Positions 52,358 to 62,628 of a stretch of DNA of 64,000 nt are shown here, piece after piece (position 1 is the stretch's first letter; every line of letters begins with the position of its first letter). Where the stretch lies: NCBI RefSeq assembly GCF_035918095.1, contig NZ_CP109137.1, positions 4,590,001 through 4,654,000 of the forward strand, written 5' to 3'. The DNA is from Streptomyces sp. NBC_01750. GTDB lineage: Bacteria > Actinomycetota > Actinomycetes > Streptomycetales > Streptomycetaceae. Both the position numbers and the translations under genes were made by a program. Under the pieces are notes generated by a model. The model made no database searches and was not told the origin of the DNA. It saw only the letters and a program-made list of their open reading frames with translations.

Positions 52358-53494
52358 GTGACTGACCCGGGTGGGGTCCCCCGGCGGGCCCGTCGTCGTG
52401 GCCCGTGGTCACGTGGGAGCGTGCAGACTCCGAAGCCGCTTCTGCCCGACGTCGCCCGGCGGGTCGCCGCATGGTGCGCTGTCGTGCTGCTCGTCAGCGG
52501 CGTGGTCGCCGTCGGGATCTGGCTTTGTGCCACCTTCAAGGCCGCCGTCACGCCCGTGCTCCTCGCGCTGCTCGGGACGGCCCTTCTCGGGCCCCTGCAC
52601 GAGCGGCTCGTCAGGATGCGGATGAATCGCTCGCTCGCCGCCGCGCTGACCTGTGCCGCCGTCGTCGCCGTCGTCGGCGGGGCCATGTACATCATCGTCA
52701 ACGCACTGGTCGGGACCGGCGACCAGATCATCTCCGCGCTGCGGCGTGCCGCCAAGGATCTCACCAAGTACTTCGGGGCCGCCGGGACCTCGCTCGACGA
52801 CATCGCCGCCAACTCGAAGGAGCTGCTGGGGAAGTTCGGCGGGACCGCCGCGTCCGAGGTGATCAGTGGGCTGAGTGTGGTGGGTGAACTGATCGCCACC
52901 GCCGTGCTGGCGCTGCTGTTCAGCTTCTTCTTTCTGCGGGACTCGTACAGGGCCGCGGGCGTCCTGCGGTCCCTGGTGCCCGGTACGAGCGGGGAGGTCC
53001 TTGAGGCCATGGGGCGGCGGGCCTTCGAGGCCGTCGAGGGGTTCATGCGCGGGACGACGTTCATCGCGCTCATCGACGCGATCTGCATCACCGTCGGGCT
53101 GCTGATCCTGCGCGTCCCCGGCGCTGTCGGGCTCGGCGCGCTCGTTTTCGTCGGGGCGTACATCCCCTACCTCGGCGCCTTCATCTCCGGCGCCGTCGCC
53201 ATCCTCGTGGCACTCGCCGACCGTGGGTTCGTGATCGCGCTCTGGGCGCTGGGGGTGGTCCTGGCGGTGCAGCTGCTGGAGGGGCATGTGCTCCAGCCGG
53301 TGATCCAGAGCCGTATGGTGCGGATGCACCCGGCCGTCGTGATGCTGGCGATCACCGCGGGGGCGTCCGTCGCCGGCATTCTCGGGATGCTGCTCTCCGT
53401 ACCGGTCACCGCCGCCGCGTTCGGCGTGATCGGCGAGCTGCGGAGGCGTTACGCGGCCGGGTCGGGGACCGGTCCCGGCGCCGCCGACTCGTAG
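52358..53494 (+). CDS. AI-2E family transporter (UPF0118/PerM)
   Basis: A 378-residue membrane protein with about eight predicted helices. The family hallmark is the central cluster [18 protein letters not shown] text (here [20 protein letters not shown]) and [15 protein letters not shown] near residue 270, followed by [17 protein letters not shown]. The first 40 residues are basic and cytoplasmic; GTG 52421 ([11 protein letters not shown]) is an alternative start. Members include AI-2 exporters and Na+/H+ antiporters, so the substrate remains uncertain. It lies upstream of aspS, about 130 bases apart. Confidence 0.88.
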   Translation: MTDPGGVPRRARRRGPWSRGSVQTPKPLLPDVARRVAAWCAVVLLVSGVVAVGIWLCATFKAAVTPVLLALLGTALLGPLHERLVRMRMNRSLAAALTCAAVVAVVGGAMYIIVNALVGTGDQIISALRRAAKDLTKYFGAAGTSLDDIAANSKELLGKFGGTAASEVISGLSVVGELIATAVLALLFSFFFLRDSYRAAGVLRSLVPGTSGEVLEAMGRRAFEAVEGFMRGTTFIALIDAICITVGLLILRVPGAVGLGALVFVGAYIPYLGAFISGAVAILVALADRGFVIALWALGVVLAVQLLEGHVLQPVIQSRMVRMHPAVVMLAITAGASVAGILGMLLSVPVTAAAFGVIGELRRRYAAGSGTGPGAADS

Positions 53495-53628
53495 GGCCCC
53501 GGGTATTCCGATCTTCATGGCGGCCTGCCGGGCCATGGCATGCGTATGTCAATGAGGCGAACGGGGCCCGGGCGGTAACCTTGACGCGGCCCACTCCTCT
53601 CGAATCGCTAAGACTGGATGAAACGACG

Positions 53629-55401
53629 ATGCATCGGTACAGGTCCCACACCTGCGGCGAGCTCCGCGCCTCTGACGTCTCCGCCGACGTCCGGCTGAGC
53701 GGCTGGCTGCACAATCGCCGAGACCTGGGCGGCATCCTCTTCATCGATCTGCGCGATCACTACGGCATCACGCAGCTTGTCGCCCGCCCCGGCACCCCCG
53801 CCTACGAGGCTCTCGACAAGATCAACAAGGAGTCGGTCGTCCGCGTCGACGGCAAGGTCGTCTCGCGCGGGGCCGAGAACATCAACCCCGAGCTGCCCAC
53901 CGGCGAGATCGAGGTCGAGGTCTCCTCGGTCGAACTGCTCGGCGCGGCTCAGCAGCTGCCGTTCCAGATCAACACCGACGACGGGGTCGGCGAGGAGCGG
54001 CGCCTGGAGTACCGCTTCCTCGACCTGCGCCGCGAGCGGATGCACCGCAACATCATGCTGCGCACGGCCGTCATCTCCGCGATCCGGCACAAGATGACCG
54101 CCCTCGGCTTCAACGAGATGGCGACCCCGATCCTGACCGCGACCTCCCCCGAGGGCGCGCGCGACTTCGTGGTGCCGTCCCGGCTGAACCCGGGCAAGTT
54201 CTACGCGCTGCCGCAGGCCCCGCAGCAGTTCAAGCAGCTGCTCATGATCTCCGGCTTCGACCGCTACTTCCAGATCGCGCCCTGCTTCCGCGACGAGGAC
54301 GCCCGGGCCGACCGCTCGCCGGGCGAGTTCTACCAGCTCGACGTCGAGATGAGCTTCGTCGAGCAGGAGGACGTCTTCCAGCCGATCGAGAAGCTGATGA
54401 CCGAGCTCTTCGAGGAGTTCGGCAACGGCCGCCACGTCACCTCGCCGTTCCCGCGGATCCCGTTCCGCGAGGCGATGGTGAAGTACGGCAACGACAAGCC
54501 GGACCTGCGCGCCCAGCTGGAGCTCGTCGACATCTCGGACGTCTTCGAGGGCTCGGAGTTCAAGGCCTTCGCGGGCAAGCATGTGCGTGCCCTGCCGGTG
54601 CCGGACACGGCCGGCCAGTCGCGGAAGTTCTTCGACGGCCTCGGCGACTTCGCCGTCCAGCACGGCGCGAAGGGCCTGGCCTGGGTGCGCGTCGGCGAGG
54701 ACGGCTCGCTGACCGGCCCGATCGCCAAGTTCCTCACCGAGGAGAACATCAAGGTCCTCACCGAGCGTCTCTCGCTGGCGCCGGGCCACGCGATCTTCTT
54801 CGGCGCGGGTGAGTTCGACGAGGTCTCCAAGATCATGGGCGCGGTCCGCGTCGAGGCCGCCAAGCGCGCCGGCCACTTCGAGGAGGGCGTGTTCCGGTTC
54901 TGCTGGATCGTCGACTTCCCGATGTACGAGAAGGACGAGGAGACCGGCAGGATCGACTTCTCGCACAACCCGTTCTCGATGCCGCAGGGCGGCCTCGAGG
55001 CCCTGGAGACCCAGGACCCGCTGGACGTTCTGGGCTGGCAGTACGACATCGTCTGCAACGGCGTCGAGCTGTCCTCGGGCGCGATCCGTAACCACGAGCC
55101 CGAGATCATGTTCAAGGCCTTCGAGATCGCCGGCTACTCCAAAGAGACCGTCGAGCACGAGTTCTCCGGCATGCTCCGCGCCTTCCAGTTCGGCGCCCCG
55201 CCGCACGGCGGCATCGCGCCGGGCGTCGACCGCATCGTGATGCTGCTGGCGGACGAGCCGAACATCCGCGAGACGATCGCCTTCCCGCTCAACGGCAACG
55301 CGCAGGACCTGATGATGGGCGCGCCGACCGAGCTGGACGAGTCGCGTCTGCGGGAGCTGAACATCGCGCTGCGCAAGCCGGTCGCCAAGTCCGGCGAGTA
55401 G
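53629..55401 (+). CDS. aspS: Aspartate-tRNA ligase
   Basis: A 590-residue class II aminoacyl-tRNA synthetase. It has the N-terminal OB-fold anticodon domain ([20 protein letters not shown]), the class II motif 2 ([20 protein letters not shown] and [15 protein letters not shown]), the bacterial GAD insertion (residues ~300-400) and motif 3 near residue 535 ([13 protein letters not shown]). This is the housekeeping enzyme. ATG 53629 is the natural start at [13 protein letters not shown]-rich hairpin follows the stop. Confidence 0.97.
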   Translation: MHRYRSHTCGELRASDVSADVRLSGWLHNRRDLGGILFIDLRDHYGITQLVARPGTPAYEALDKINKESVVRVDGKVVSRGAENINPELPTGEIEVEVSSVELLGAAQQLPFQINTDDGVGEERRLEYRFLDLRRERMHRNIMLRTAVISAIRHKMTALGFNEMATPILTATSPEGARDFVVPSRLNPGKFYALPQAPQQFKQLLMISGFDRYFQIAPCFRDEDARADRSPGEFYQLDVEMSFVEQEDVFQPIEKLMTELFEEFGNGRHVTSPFPRIPFREAMVKYGNDKPDLRAQLELVDISDVFEGSEFKAFAGKHVRALPVPDTAGQSRKFFDGLGDFAVQHGAKGLAWVRVGEDGSLTGPIAKFLTEENIKVLTERLSLAPGHAIFFGAGEFDEVSKIMGAVRVEAAKRAGHFEEGVFRFCWIVDFPMYEKDEETGRIDFSHNPFSMPQGGLEALETQDPLDVLGWQYDIVCNGVELSSGAIRNHEPEIMFKAFEIAGYSKETVEHEFSGMLRAFQFGAPPHGGIAPGVDRIVMLLADEPNIRETIAFPLNGNAQDLMMGAPTELDESRLRELNIALRKPVAKSGE

Positions 55402-55426
55402 TCGACGGAGCACGTCGCACGCTGAG

Positions 55427-55458
55427 AAGGCCCCGGAACCGAAAGGTTCCGGGGCCTT
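55427..55458 (+). terminator. 14-bp hairpin after aspS
   Basis: AAGGCCCCGGAACC and GGTTCCGGGGCCTT with a GAAA tetraloop, followed by CTTG. A typical stable terminator for a housekeeping gene. Confidence 0.85.
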
Positions 55459-55812
55459 CTTGCGTGCCGCGGGCACCCCGTGCGGCACTCACCGCGTTCC
55501 GGCGCTGTGGGAGGCCGAACGGGGCAGCGACGGCGGCACGGTGGGCCCGGGCGGCAGCGACGGCGGCTTCCAGGCATGCGTGGCTGCCCGCGGGCAACCG
55601 CTGCTGCGGACGGCCCGGCCGCCGACCGGCGACGCGCAGCTCGCCGAGGACCTCTCTTCTTCAGCCTTTGTGTCTCCGGCGACGCCTCCCACGCTCCGGC
55701 CGAAACACAGCAGATGATCCTATATGTCCGGTTTCAATGTTGTCGGAGCGGAGGCCGATCCCACCCCGACTCCGAAGCAGCACATCAGGCTCTCGAACTG
55801 AAAGGCCCGCAC
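55459..55812. other. Gene-free interval upstream of the L,D-transpeptidase-like gene
   Basis: 354 bases with no supported gene; frames through it are Arg/Ala-rich. The last 100 bases before the start are AT-richer (GATGATCCTATATGTCCGG) and likely hold the promoter of the downstream lipoprotein gene. Confidence 0.5.
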
Positions 55813-56583
55813 ATGCCCCTCCGCACAGGACCGTTTCCGGCGGTCGCACTTACCGTCGCCGGTCTGCTGCTCACCGGCTGCGCGGGCGATCCCGGTGACA
55901 CAGCGCCCGCGGCCGCGAACAGATCCACGCGCGAAGCGGCGAAGTCGGGCCCCAACGCGCGCTCCGGCGCCGAGGGGCAGCTGGTCCGGGCGCAGGTCAT
56001 CCCCGCCCTCGGACCGGGGACCAGCGCCAAGATCACCGCAGCGAACAAGCAGGCGGTCGTGGTGGTCGGTGACGACCCCGATTCCAACAAGTCCGTCGCC
56101 ACGCTCTACGAGCGCGATCCCGTGCTGGGCTGGAAGCCGGTTTCGGAGCCATGGCCGGCGCACAACGCGCTTCTCGGCTGGACCGAAGACCACCACACGG
56201 CCGACCATCGCTCGCCGATCGGGGTCTTCGGCCTCACGGACGCGGGCGGCATGCTGCCCAACCCGGGCACAAAGCTCCCGTACGACGAGGGACCCGCCTT
56301 CGACGCACCCGGCACCGGTTTCGAGGGGGAGCCGCTCGAGGGGTCCTTCGACTATGTCGTTGCCATCAACTACAACCGCGAGCCGGGGAACTCCCCGCTG
56401 GACTGGACCCGGCCGCTGGGCATGGAGAAGGGCGGCGGTATCTGGATCCACGTCGATCACGGCGGGCCCACACAGGGCTGTGTCGCGCTGCCGAGGGCCC
56501 GGATGAAGGAGCTGCTGAGGTGGCTGGATCCGGCGAAGCAGCCGGTGGTGGTGATGGGTGACCTGACAGGGCTGGGCCGCTGA
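55813..56583 (+). CDS. L,D-transpeptidase-fold lipoprotein
   Basis: A 256-residue exported protein. The signal peptide ends in a lipobox (LLLTGCAGD, Cys about 22), so it is a lipoprotein anchored outside the membrane. The C-terminal half is the YkuD domain: the catalytic motif HVDHGGPTQGCVAL has His216 and Cys223. YkuD enzymes form 3-3 peptidoglycan cross-links or attach proteins to peptidoglycan. The spacing of this protein, with a long loop and an unusual domain start (TADHRSPIGVFGL), places it among YkuD-like proteins of actinomycetes. It starts after a monocistronic promoter. Confidence 0.85.
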   Translation: MPLRTGPFPAVALTVAGLLLTGCAGDPGDTAPAAANRSTREAAKSGPNARSGAEGQLVRAQVIPALGPGTSAKITAANKQAVVVVGDDPDSNKSVATLYERDPVLGWKPVSEPWPAHNALLGWTEDHHTADHRSPIGVFGLTDAGGMLPNPGTKLPYDEGPAFDAPGTGFEGEPLEGSFDYVVAINYNREPGNSPLDWTRPLGMEKGGGIWIHVDHGGPTQGCVALPRARMKELLRWLDPAKQPVVVMGDLTGLGR

Positions 56584-56714
56584 GCCAAGGTACGTCCACC
56601 GGGGGTTCCGCCGCCGGCCGGGTCGTCGGCCGGGTCGTCGGGCGGTTCGAAGCGCGGCCTCCCGGCGGCCGTGGGACACGGGAAAGGCGGGCGGCCGAGG
56701 CCGGAAACGGGAAA

Positions 56715-56748
56715 GGGCGGGCCCGGGGAGGATCCCCCGGGCCCGCCC
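56715..56748. terminator. 14-bp hairpin after metG
   Basis: GGGCGGGCCCGGGG pairs with CCCCGGGCCCGCCC over a 6-base loop, about 8 bases from the stop of minus-strand metG. It may also serve the convergent lipoprotein gene. Confidence 0.75.
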
Positions 56749-56756
56749 CTCACGCA

Positions 56757-58373
56757 CTACGCCTTCTTCGGCTCCTCCAGACGCGGGAACAGCACCGCGC
56801 CCTTCGTCACCGTCACGCCCGCCGGGAGCCTGCCCCACTCACCCGCGTGCTGGACCCGCTGGTCCGCGAGGGCGCCCAGCACGGCCTCGGCGCCGAGCGA
56901 GTCCCACAGGCTCTGCGAGGTCTCCGGCATGACCGGGTTGAGCAGCACCGCGACCGCGCGCAGCGATTCGGCGGCCGTGTAGAGGATCGTCGCGAGGCGG
57001 GCCCGGCCCTCCTCGGACTCGTCCTTGGCGACCTTCCACGGCTCCTGCTCCGTGATGTAGCCGTTGACCTGCTTCACGAAGTCGAAGACGGCCAGGATGC
57101 CGCCCTGGAAGTCCAGCTCCTCGCCGATCTTCCGGTCGGCCTCGGCGACAGCCTTGGCCAGGCCCTCCTGGACAGGCTTCTCCGCATCGCCGGCCGCGGT
57201 GGCCTCGGGCAGTACGCCGCCGAAGTACTTGCCGACCATGGCCGCGACGCGCGAGGCGAGGTTGCCGTAGTCGTTGGCCAGCTCCGAGGTGTACCGGGCG
57301 GTGAAGTCCTCCCAGGAGAACGAGCCGTCCTGGCCGAACGCGATCGCGCGCAGGAAGTACCAGCGGTACGCGTCCACGCCGAAGTGCGCGGTCAGGTCCT
57401 GCGGCTTGATGCCCGTGAGGTTCGACTTCGACATCTTCTCGCCGCCGACCATCAGCCAGCCGTTCGCGGCGATGCGGCCCGGCACCGGCAGGCCGTTCGC
57501 CATCAGCATCGCGGGCCAGATGATCGCGTGGAAACGGAGGATGTCCTTGCCGACCAGATGGACATCGGCCGGGAAGGTCTCCTCGAACTTCGCAGGGTTC
57601 TCGTTGTAGCCGACGGCCGTGGCGTAGTTGAGAAGAGCGTCGATCCACACGTAGATGACGTGCTTCTCGTCCCACGGCACCGGGACGCCCCAGTCGAACG
57701 TCGAGCGCGAGATGGAGAGGTCCTGCAGGCCCTGCTTGATGAAGTTCACGACCTCGTTGCGCGCGGACTCGGGCTGGATGAAGCCCGGGTTGGCCTCGTA
57801 GAGCTCCAGCAGCCTCGGTCCGTACTCGCTGAGCTTGAAGAAGTAGTTCTCCTCCTTGAGGATCTCCACCGGCTTCTTGTGGATCGGGCAGAGCTTCTGC
57901 CCGGCGAAGTCGCCCTCGCCGTCGATCAGGTCGCCGGGGAGCTTGTACTCCTCGCAACCCACGCAGTACGGGCCTTCGTACCCGCCCTTGTAGATCTCGT
58001 CCTTGTCGTACAGGTCCTGCACGAACTCCTGCACACGGTCGGTGTGCCGCTTCTCCGTCGTGCGGATGAAGTCGTCGTTCGCGATGTTCAGGTGCTCCCA
58101 GAGGGGCTTCCAGGCCTCCTCCACGAGCTTGTCGCACCACTCCTGGGGCGTGACGTTGTTCGCCTCGGCAGTGCGCATGATCTTCTGACCGTGCTCGTCC
58201 GTGCCGGTGAGGTACCACACCTTCTCGCCACGCTGACGGTGCCAGCGTGTGAGCACGTCGCCTGCGACGGTCGTGTAGGCGTGGCCCAGGTGAGGAGCGT
58301 CGTTGACGTAGTAAATGGGGGTCGAGACGTAGAACGCCTTCGCCCCCTGCTTCTCGGATCCAGTGGCCGCCAT
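56757..58373 (-). CDS. metG: Methionine-tRNA ligase
   Basis: A 538-residue class I synthetase. The HIGH-type signature is HLGH at residues 28-31 and the KMSKS loop is present as KMSKSNLTG. The zinc knuckle starts CVGCEEYKLPGD and ends LCPIHKK, so two of the four usual zinc ligands at the second pair are Cys and His. The C-terminal anticodon domain is short, without the EMAP dimerisation domain. ATG 58373 follows the N-terminal Met. Housekeeping gene; no clear operon. Confidence 0.96.
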   Translation of the reverse strand: MAATGSEKQGAKAFYVSTPIYYVNDAPHLGHAYTTVAGDVLTRWHRQRGEKVWYLTGTDEHGQKIMRTAEANNVTPQEWCDKLVEEAWKPLWEHLNIANDDFIRTTEKRHTDRVQEFVQDLYDKDEIYKGGYEGPYCVGCEEYKLPGDLIDGEGDFAGQKLCPIHKKPVEILKEENYFFKLSEYGPRLLELYEANPGFIQPESARNEVVNFIKQGLQDLSISRSTFDWGVPVPWDEKHVIYVWIDALLNYATAVGYNENPAKFEETFPADVHLVGKDILRFHAIIWPAMLMANGLPVPGRIAANGWLMVGGEKMSKSNLTGIKPQDLTAHFGVDAYRWYFLRAIAFGQDGSFSWEDFTARYTSELANDYGNLASRVAAMVGKYFGGVLPEATAAGDAEKPVQEGLAKAVAEADRKIGEELDFQGGILAVFDFVKQVNGYITEQEPWKVAKDESEEGRARLATILYTAAESLRAVAVLLNPVMPETSQSLWDSLGAEAVLGALADQRVQHAGEWGRLPAGVTVTKGAVLFPRLEEPKKA

Positions 58374-58533
58374 GGGCAAAATCCTAACGGCCCGCGGATG
58401 GTCCACTCACCTCGATAAGCGGGCGGGCCGACGGGCGGAGACGTCCGCGAAACATCTTGTCCCGTAAAAAGACGCATCCTGGAGGAGAAGCGGCGCGGCG
58501 GGGTGCAAGGGGAAGAGCGGGGGGGACGGCACT

Positions 58534-59187
58534 ATGCGGGTACTGGTCGCCGAGGACGAGGAAGTCCTGGCCGAGCTGGTCGCCACCGGGCTGCGACGGG
58601 CCGGATTCGCCGTCGACACCGTGTTCAGCGGCGACGCCGCCCTCGCTTGTCTCGGACTGCACGACTACGACGTCGTGGTCCTCGACCGCGATCTGCCGCG
58701 GGTGCACGGGGACGAGGTGGCGCGCGAACTCGTCGCCACCGCCTCGCGCACCCGGATCCTGATGCTGACCGCGTCCGCGTCCACGGAGGACCGGGTGGAG
58801 GGCCTGGACCTGGGCGCGGACGACTACCTGGGCAAGCCCTTCGAGTTCCCCGAGCTGGTCTCGCGGGTGCGCGCGCTGCGGCGGCGCAGCGCCCGGCCGG
58901 TGCCGCCGCTGCTGGAGCGGCACGGGGTGCGGGTGGACACCGTGCGCAGGACGGCCGAGCGGGACGGGCGGGATCTCGACCTGTCGCCGAAGGAGTTCTC
59001 CGTACTGCAGATCCTGCTGGAGGCGGACGGGGCGACGGTCTCGGCGGAGGAGCTGCTGGAGCGCGCCTGGGACGCGCACGCGGATCCGTTCACGGGTGCG
59101 GTCCGGGTCTGTATGAGCAAGCTGCGGGCCAAGCTGGGGGAGCCGGCCCTGATCCGTACGGTGCAGGGAGTGGGGTACGGGCTGTGA
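58534..59187 (+). CDS. OmpR/PhoB-type response regulator
   Basis: A 217-residue response regulator. The receiver has Asp8 and neighbours, phospho-acceptor Asp51 (VVVLDRDLP), Thr79 and Lys101 (GADDYLGKPF). The C-terminal winged helix is of the PhoB type (LDLSPKEFSVLQILLEADG, then RVCMSKLRAKLG). ATG 58534 lies ahead of the histidine kinase gene, which it overlaps by four bases (GTGA), so the pair is a translationally coupled two-component system. The stimulus is unknown. Confidence 0.95.
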   Translation: MRVLVAEDEEVLAELVATGLRRAGFAVDTVFSGDAALACLGLHDYDVVVLDRDLPRVHGDEVARELVATASRTRILMLTASASTEDRVEGLDLGADDYLGKPFEFPELVSRVRALRRRSARPVPPLLERHGVRVDTVRRTAERDGRDLDLSPKEFSVLQILLEADGATVSAEELLERAWDAHADPFTGAVRVCMSKLRAKLGEPALIRTVQGVGYGL

Positions 59188-60497
59188 ACGGCGCACGCGA
59201 GGCGGCCGGGCCGCCGCGGACGAGGACGCTTGCCGCTGTTCCGCCCAGCGGTTCGCCGGGCGGTTTGCCGGGCGGGCGGAGAAGGGGGCACCGGCGCCGC
59301 CCGGACGTCAGCTCCACGGGGGAGCGGAACAGCGCGGCGATCGGTCCCGGCTCGGCGATCGGTCCCGGCTCGACGATCCGTACACGGATCGCCCTCGTCT
59401 ACGGCGCTGTCTTCCTGGTCCTCGGCGGCCTGCTGCTGGGGATCGTGAATCTGCTCTCCCGTGCCGGTACGGAGGACGAGGTCGCGGCGATCAGGCAGCG
59501 CGCCGCCCCCGCGCTTCCGGTGACGGACGTGCGCGGGGTAACGGTCCATCAGCTGACCGACAGTGTCCGGGACGCGGCGGGGCAGCAGATGCTTGTCTGG
59601 TCGGTGTTCGCGCTGCTGGGGACGGCGCTGTGCGCGGTCGTGGTGGGGTGGTGGACGGCGGGGCGGGTGCTGCGGCCCGTGCACGCGATGACGGCGAAGG
59701 CGCGGTGGCTGTCGGAGCGGACGCTGCCGATCCTCCCCCCGGACGGAGTCTGGGGGAGGATCGGGGCGAGCGGTCCCGACGACGAGCTGAAGGAGCTCGG
59801 CGACACGCTGGACGCGCTGCTGGCACGGCTGGAGAAGGCGTTCGACAGCCGGCGGAGGTTCATCGCGAACGCCTCGCACGAGCTGCGGACGCCGCTGGCG
59901 ACGCAGCGCACCGCGATCCAGGTGGGGCTCGACGAGTCCGCCTCGGCGGAGGAGCTGGCCCGTACCAAAGCGGTGTTGCTCGACAACAACCGGCGCAGCG
60001 AGCGGCTCATCGAGGGGCTGCTCGTACTGGCGCGGAGCGAGCGGGGGCTGGCGGAGCGGGAGGACGTCGACCTGGGGGAGGTCGTGGCCGAGGAGGCGGC
60101 GCGGCACGAGGTGAAGGCGGCGGTGTCCTCGGGCGGGGCTGGCGGGGCGCGCGGGGCTGGCGGGGTCGTACGGGGGAACCGGATGCTGCTGGCGCAGCTG
60201 GCGGGCAACCTGCTGGCCAATGCCGTCGCGTACAACGTGCCCGGCGGGACGGTCGACGTGTCCGTCGAGGCCGGGGTGCTGAGGGTGCGGAACACCGGTC
60301 CCGTCATCGCGGAGGCGGACGTCCCGGCGCTCTTCGAGCCCTTCCGGCGGGGCGAGGGCCGCGACCGGATGGGGCCGGGGGCGGGGCTGGGCCTGTCGAT
60401 CGTACGGTCGATAGCGCAGGCCCACGGCGGCACGGTGACGGCCTGGCCGGGCCCAGAGGGCGGCCTGGCCGTCACCGTGACGCTGCCGACGACCTAG
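59184..60497 (+). CDS. Sensor histidine kinase
   Basis: A 437-residue membrane kinase. About 65 cytoplasmic residues rich in Arg/Pro/Gly precede TM1 (69-90); a ~45-residue outside loop and TM2 (137-157) lead to a HAMP domain. The phospho-accepting His232 is in [14 protein letters not shown], followed by a HATPase domain with N-box LANAVAYN and G-box [11 protein letters not shown]. The short periplasmic loop implies sensing in or near the membrane. It overlaps the regulator gene by four bases, and its stop shares the bases CTAG with the stop of the convergent VWA gene. Confidence 0.92.
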   Translation: MNGAREAAGPPRTRTLAAVPPSGSPGGLPGGRRRGHRRRPDVSSTGERNSAAIGPGSAIGPGSTIRTRIALVYGAVFLVLGGLLLGIVNLLSRAGTEDEVAAIRQRAAPALPVTDVRGVTVHQLTDSVRDAAGQQMLVWSVFALLGTALCAVVVGWWTAGRVLRPVHAMTAKARWLSERTLPILPPDGVWGRIGASGPDDELKELGDTLDALLARLEKAFDSRRRFIANASHELRTPLATQRTAIQVGLDESASAEELARTKAVLLDNNRRSERLIEGLLVLARSERGLAEREDVDLGEVVAEEAARHEVKAAVSSGGAGGARGAGGVVRGNRMLLAQLAGNLLANAVAYNVPGGTVDVSVEAGVLRVRNTGPVIAEADVPALFEPFRRGEGRDRMGPGAGLGLSIVRSIAQAHGGTVTAWPGPEGGLAVTVTLPTT

Positions 60498-62299
60498 TTG
60501 CGCCAGGTGGCGAGGAGCCCCTGGTAGAGGTCGGCGTCCGGGAGCTCGCGCGGCGCGGGCCCGGCGTGGAAGAACGAGGCGTTCTCCAACTGGAGCTTGC
60601 GGAGGTAGTCGAAGGCCTTCGCGTCGTGCTCGCCGAACGCGACGAACTGCCAGAAGACCGGCCTGTCGGCGGCCTCGGCGAGGGCGGCGCTGGCGGCGGT
60701 CCTGGACTCGGGCGCGCCGTCGGTCTGGAAGATCACGAACGCGGGTGCGTCGGTGTCCGCCTTGGCGTGCAGGGCGAGGACCTCTGCCACGGCGAGGTGG
60801 TAGTTCGTACGCCCCAACCGGCCGAGAGAGTTGTGGAGCTCGTCGACCCTTCCTTCGTACGTGTCGAGCGTGAGCTCACCGGTGCCGTCGATCTCGGTCG
60901 AGAAGAAGACGACGCTGACGGCTGCGGCGCCGTCGAGGTGCGCGGCGAGTGCGAGAGCCTGCTCCCCGAGCCGCTGTGCGCTGCCGTCCTTGTAGTACGG
61001 ACGCATGGACCCGGACCGGTCCAGCACCAGATACACCCGCGCCCGGGCCCCGGCGAGCCCCTGCTTCTCGAGCTCGGCACCGGCGGCCGTGTACGCCTCG
61101 ACGAGCTGGGGGGCGCGGGCCTCGACCTGGGCGAGGGAGTGGGCGGAGGCGGGTGCCTTCGTGGGGGTGGCGTCGGCCGCGGCGGCCACCGGCTCGGGCA
61201 CGGTGCCGGTCTGCGGTGCGGCGTCCTGCGCCTTCGGCTCGGGCTCGGGCTCGGGGTCGGCCTGGGCGGCCGCTGCCACCCCGGGCTCGGCCGGAGCGTC
61301 TGCGTCTGCGACGGTCCCGGGTACGGGCTCGGTCGCCGTTACCGGCTCGGTGGGGCCCTCGTCCGCGGCGTCGGCGGGCTCGGCCACCGGCTCCGGCGCG
61401 GCCGGGGCCTCGTCGTCTGCCGGGGACGTCACGGGCTCGGCCGCCTCGGGCTCGGTCTTGGTCTCGGCGTCGGTCGCGGCCACGGGCTCGGCCGCCTCGG
61501 GCTCGGTCACGGCTTCCGGCTGGGCGGAAGCCGAGGTGTCGTCCGCCGGGGCGACGGTCTCCGCGGTTGCGGGCTCGTCGTCGGCCTGCGGCTCGGTCAC
61601 GGGCTCGGCGGTCGTGGCCGGCTCGCCGTCGGACCCCGCCGCGGCGGTCTCCGGCTCCGACTCGGCCGGAGCGGTCTCCGTCTCAGCGGCTGCGGTCTCG
61701 GCCGGAGCGGTCTCCGTCTCAGCGGCCACGGGCTCGGCCGCCTCGGGCTCGGTCTTGGTCTCGGCGTCGGTCGCGGCCACGGGCTCGGCCGCCTCGGGCT
61801 CGGTCACGGCTTCCGGCTGGGCGGAAGCCGAGGTGTCGTCCGCCGGGGCGACGGTCTCCGCGGTTGCGGGCTCGTCGTCGGCCTGCGGCTCGGTCACGGG
61901 CTCGGCGGTCGTGGCCGGCTCGCCGTCGGACCCCGCCGCGGCGGTCTCCGGCTCCGACTCGGCCGGAGCGGTCTCCGTCTCAGCGGCCACGGGCTCGGCC
62001 GCGGCAGGCTCGGCAGCCGCCGGCTCCGGCTCGACGGGGGTGACCGGCTCGGCAGCCGCCGGTACCGGCGCCGGATCCGGCGAGGACTGGGCCGGGACCG
62101 ACTTACGGCCCCGGCGGGGCTGCTTGTCGAAGGCCGCCGAGACCAGGTCCGCCGCGCGCTCCGCCGGCGACGGGGCCGGCACCGTCGCGGTGGCCGGTTC
62201 TGTGCGCTCGGTCTGGGGCGGGACGGAGGCTGTCGTCGACCCGTTACTCTCCGAACGGTCGCTTCCAAACACCTTGCGCAGCAAGCTCCGAATGCCCAT
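60494..62299 (-). CDS. TerF-type VWA protein with Ala/Glu/Pro/Thr-rich tandem repeats
   Basis: A ~601-residue cytosolic protein. The C-terminal ~220 residues form a von Willebrand A domain with a complete MIDAS start ([13 protein letters not shown]), the TerF-type context [18 protein letters not shown] and a late IFQTDG; such proteins belong to the tellurite-resistance-associated stress system. The first ~360 residues are an acidic Ala/Glu/Pro/Thr low-complexity region, with a 99-residue unit repeated exactly (see the repeat). ATG 62299 is preferred to 62317. It is convergent with the histidine kinase, overlapping by four bases. Confidence 0.85.
   Translation of the reverse strand: MGIRSLLRKVFGSDRSESNGSTTASVPPQTERTEPATATVPAPSPAERAADLVSAAFDKQPRRGRKSVPAQSSPDPAPVPAAAEPVTPVEPEPAAAEPAAAEPVAAETETAPAESEPETAAAGSDGEPATTAEPVTEPQADDEPATAETVAPADDTSASAQPEAVTEPEAAEPVAATDAETKTEPEAAEPVAAETETAPAETAAAETETAPAESEPETAAAGSDGEPATTAEPVTEPQADDEPATAETVAPADDTSASAQPEAVTEPEAAEPVAATDAETKTEPEAAEPVTSPADDEAPAAPEPVAEPADAADEGPTEPVTATEPVPGTVADADAPAEPGVAAAAQADPEPEPEPKAQDAAPQTGTVPEPVAAAADATPTKAPASAHSLAQVEARAPQLVEAYTAAGAELEKQGLAGARARVYLVLDRSGSMRPYYKDGSAQRLGEQALALAAHLDGAAAVSVVFFSTEIDGTGELTLDTYEGRVDELHNSLGRLGRTNYHLAVAEVLALHAKADTDAPAFVIFQTDGAPESRTAASAALAEAADRPVFWQFVAFGEHDAKAFDYLRKLQLENASFFHAGPAPRELPDADLYQGLLATWRN
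61430..61689. repeat. 260-bp direct repeat, copy 1
   Basis: Every base of 61430-61689 recurs at 61727-61986 with an offset of 297 bases (99 codons), within the VWA gene. The identity at DNA level, including silent positions, indicates recent duplication or gene conversion. The 37 bases between the copies are a shorter related unit. Confidence 0.9.
61727..61986. repeat. 260-bp direct repeat, copy 2
   Basis: Second copy of the exact repeat described at 61430-61689. The offset is a multiple of three, so the reading frame of the VWA gene is kept. Unequal crossing over could change the length of the protein's acidic region between strains. Confidence 0.9.
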
Positions 62300-62467
62300 G
62301 GGCGAGGCCTTTCGCATGAGTTGAGTGCGGTGATTGTCCGCGCTTGGGCCGGGGGTCTATGGGGTGTCCTGGCCAGGGCGGACACGTAAGGTTAGCCGCC
62401 GCCCGCGGCGATCTCCGGCAGGGGCGGCCCAGCGTCACGAGTCCCACCGCCAACGCCGCCCGACCGG

Positions 62468-62547
62468 CCCCGGCCGCCCGCCCACCGCGCCCCGGCCGCC
62501 CGCCCACCGCGCCCCGGCCGCGCGCCCAACCGCGCCTCGGCCGCGCC
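62468..62547. repeat. 22-bp tandem repeat upstream of phoX
   Basis: Two exact copies of a 22-base unit (starting CCCCGGCCGCCCGCCC) and a third, altered copy followed by part of a fourth lie in the gap between the VWA gene and phoX (62300-62628). The gap contains no gene. The repeat lies about 80 bases before the phoX start and is probably non-functional. Confidence 0.6.
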
Positions 62548-62628
62548 GGATTCATCCCTCGTTCACTTCATGGCTGCCGCATTGCACACATGCGCACCTA
62601 ACGTCGCGGCCGGACATATTCCGACACC

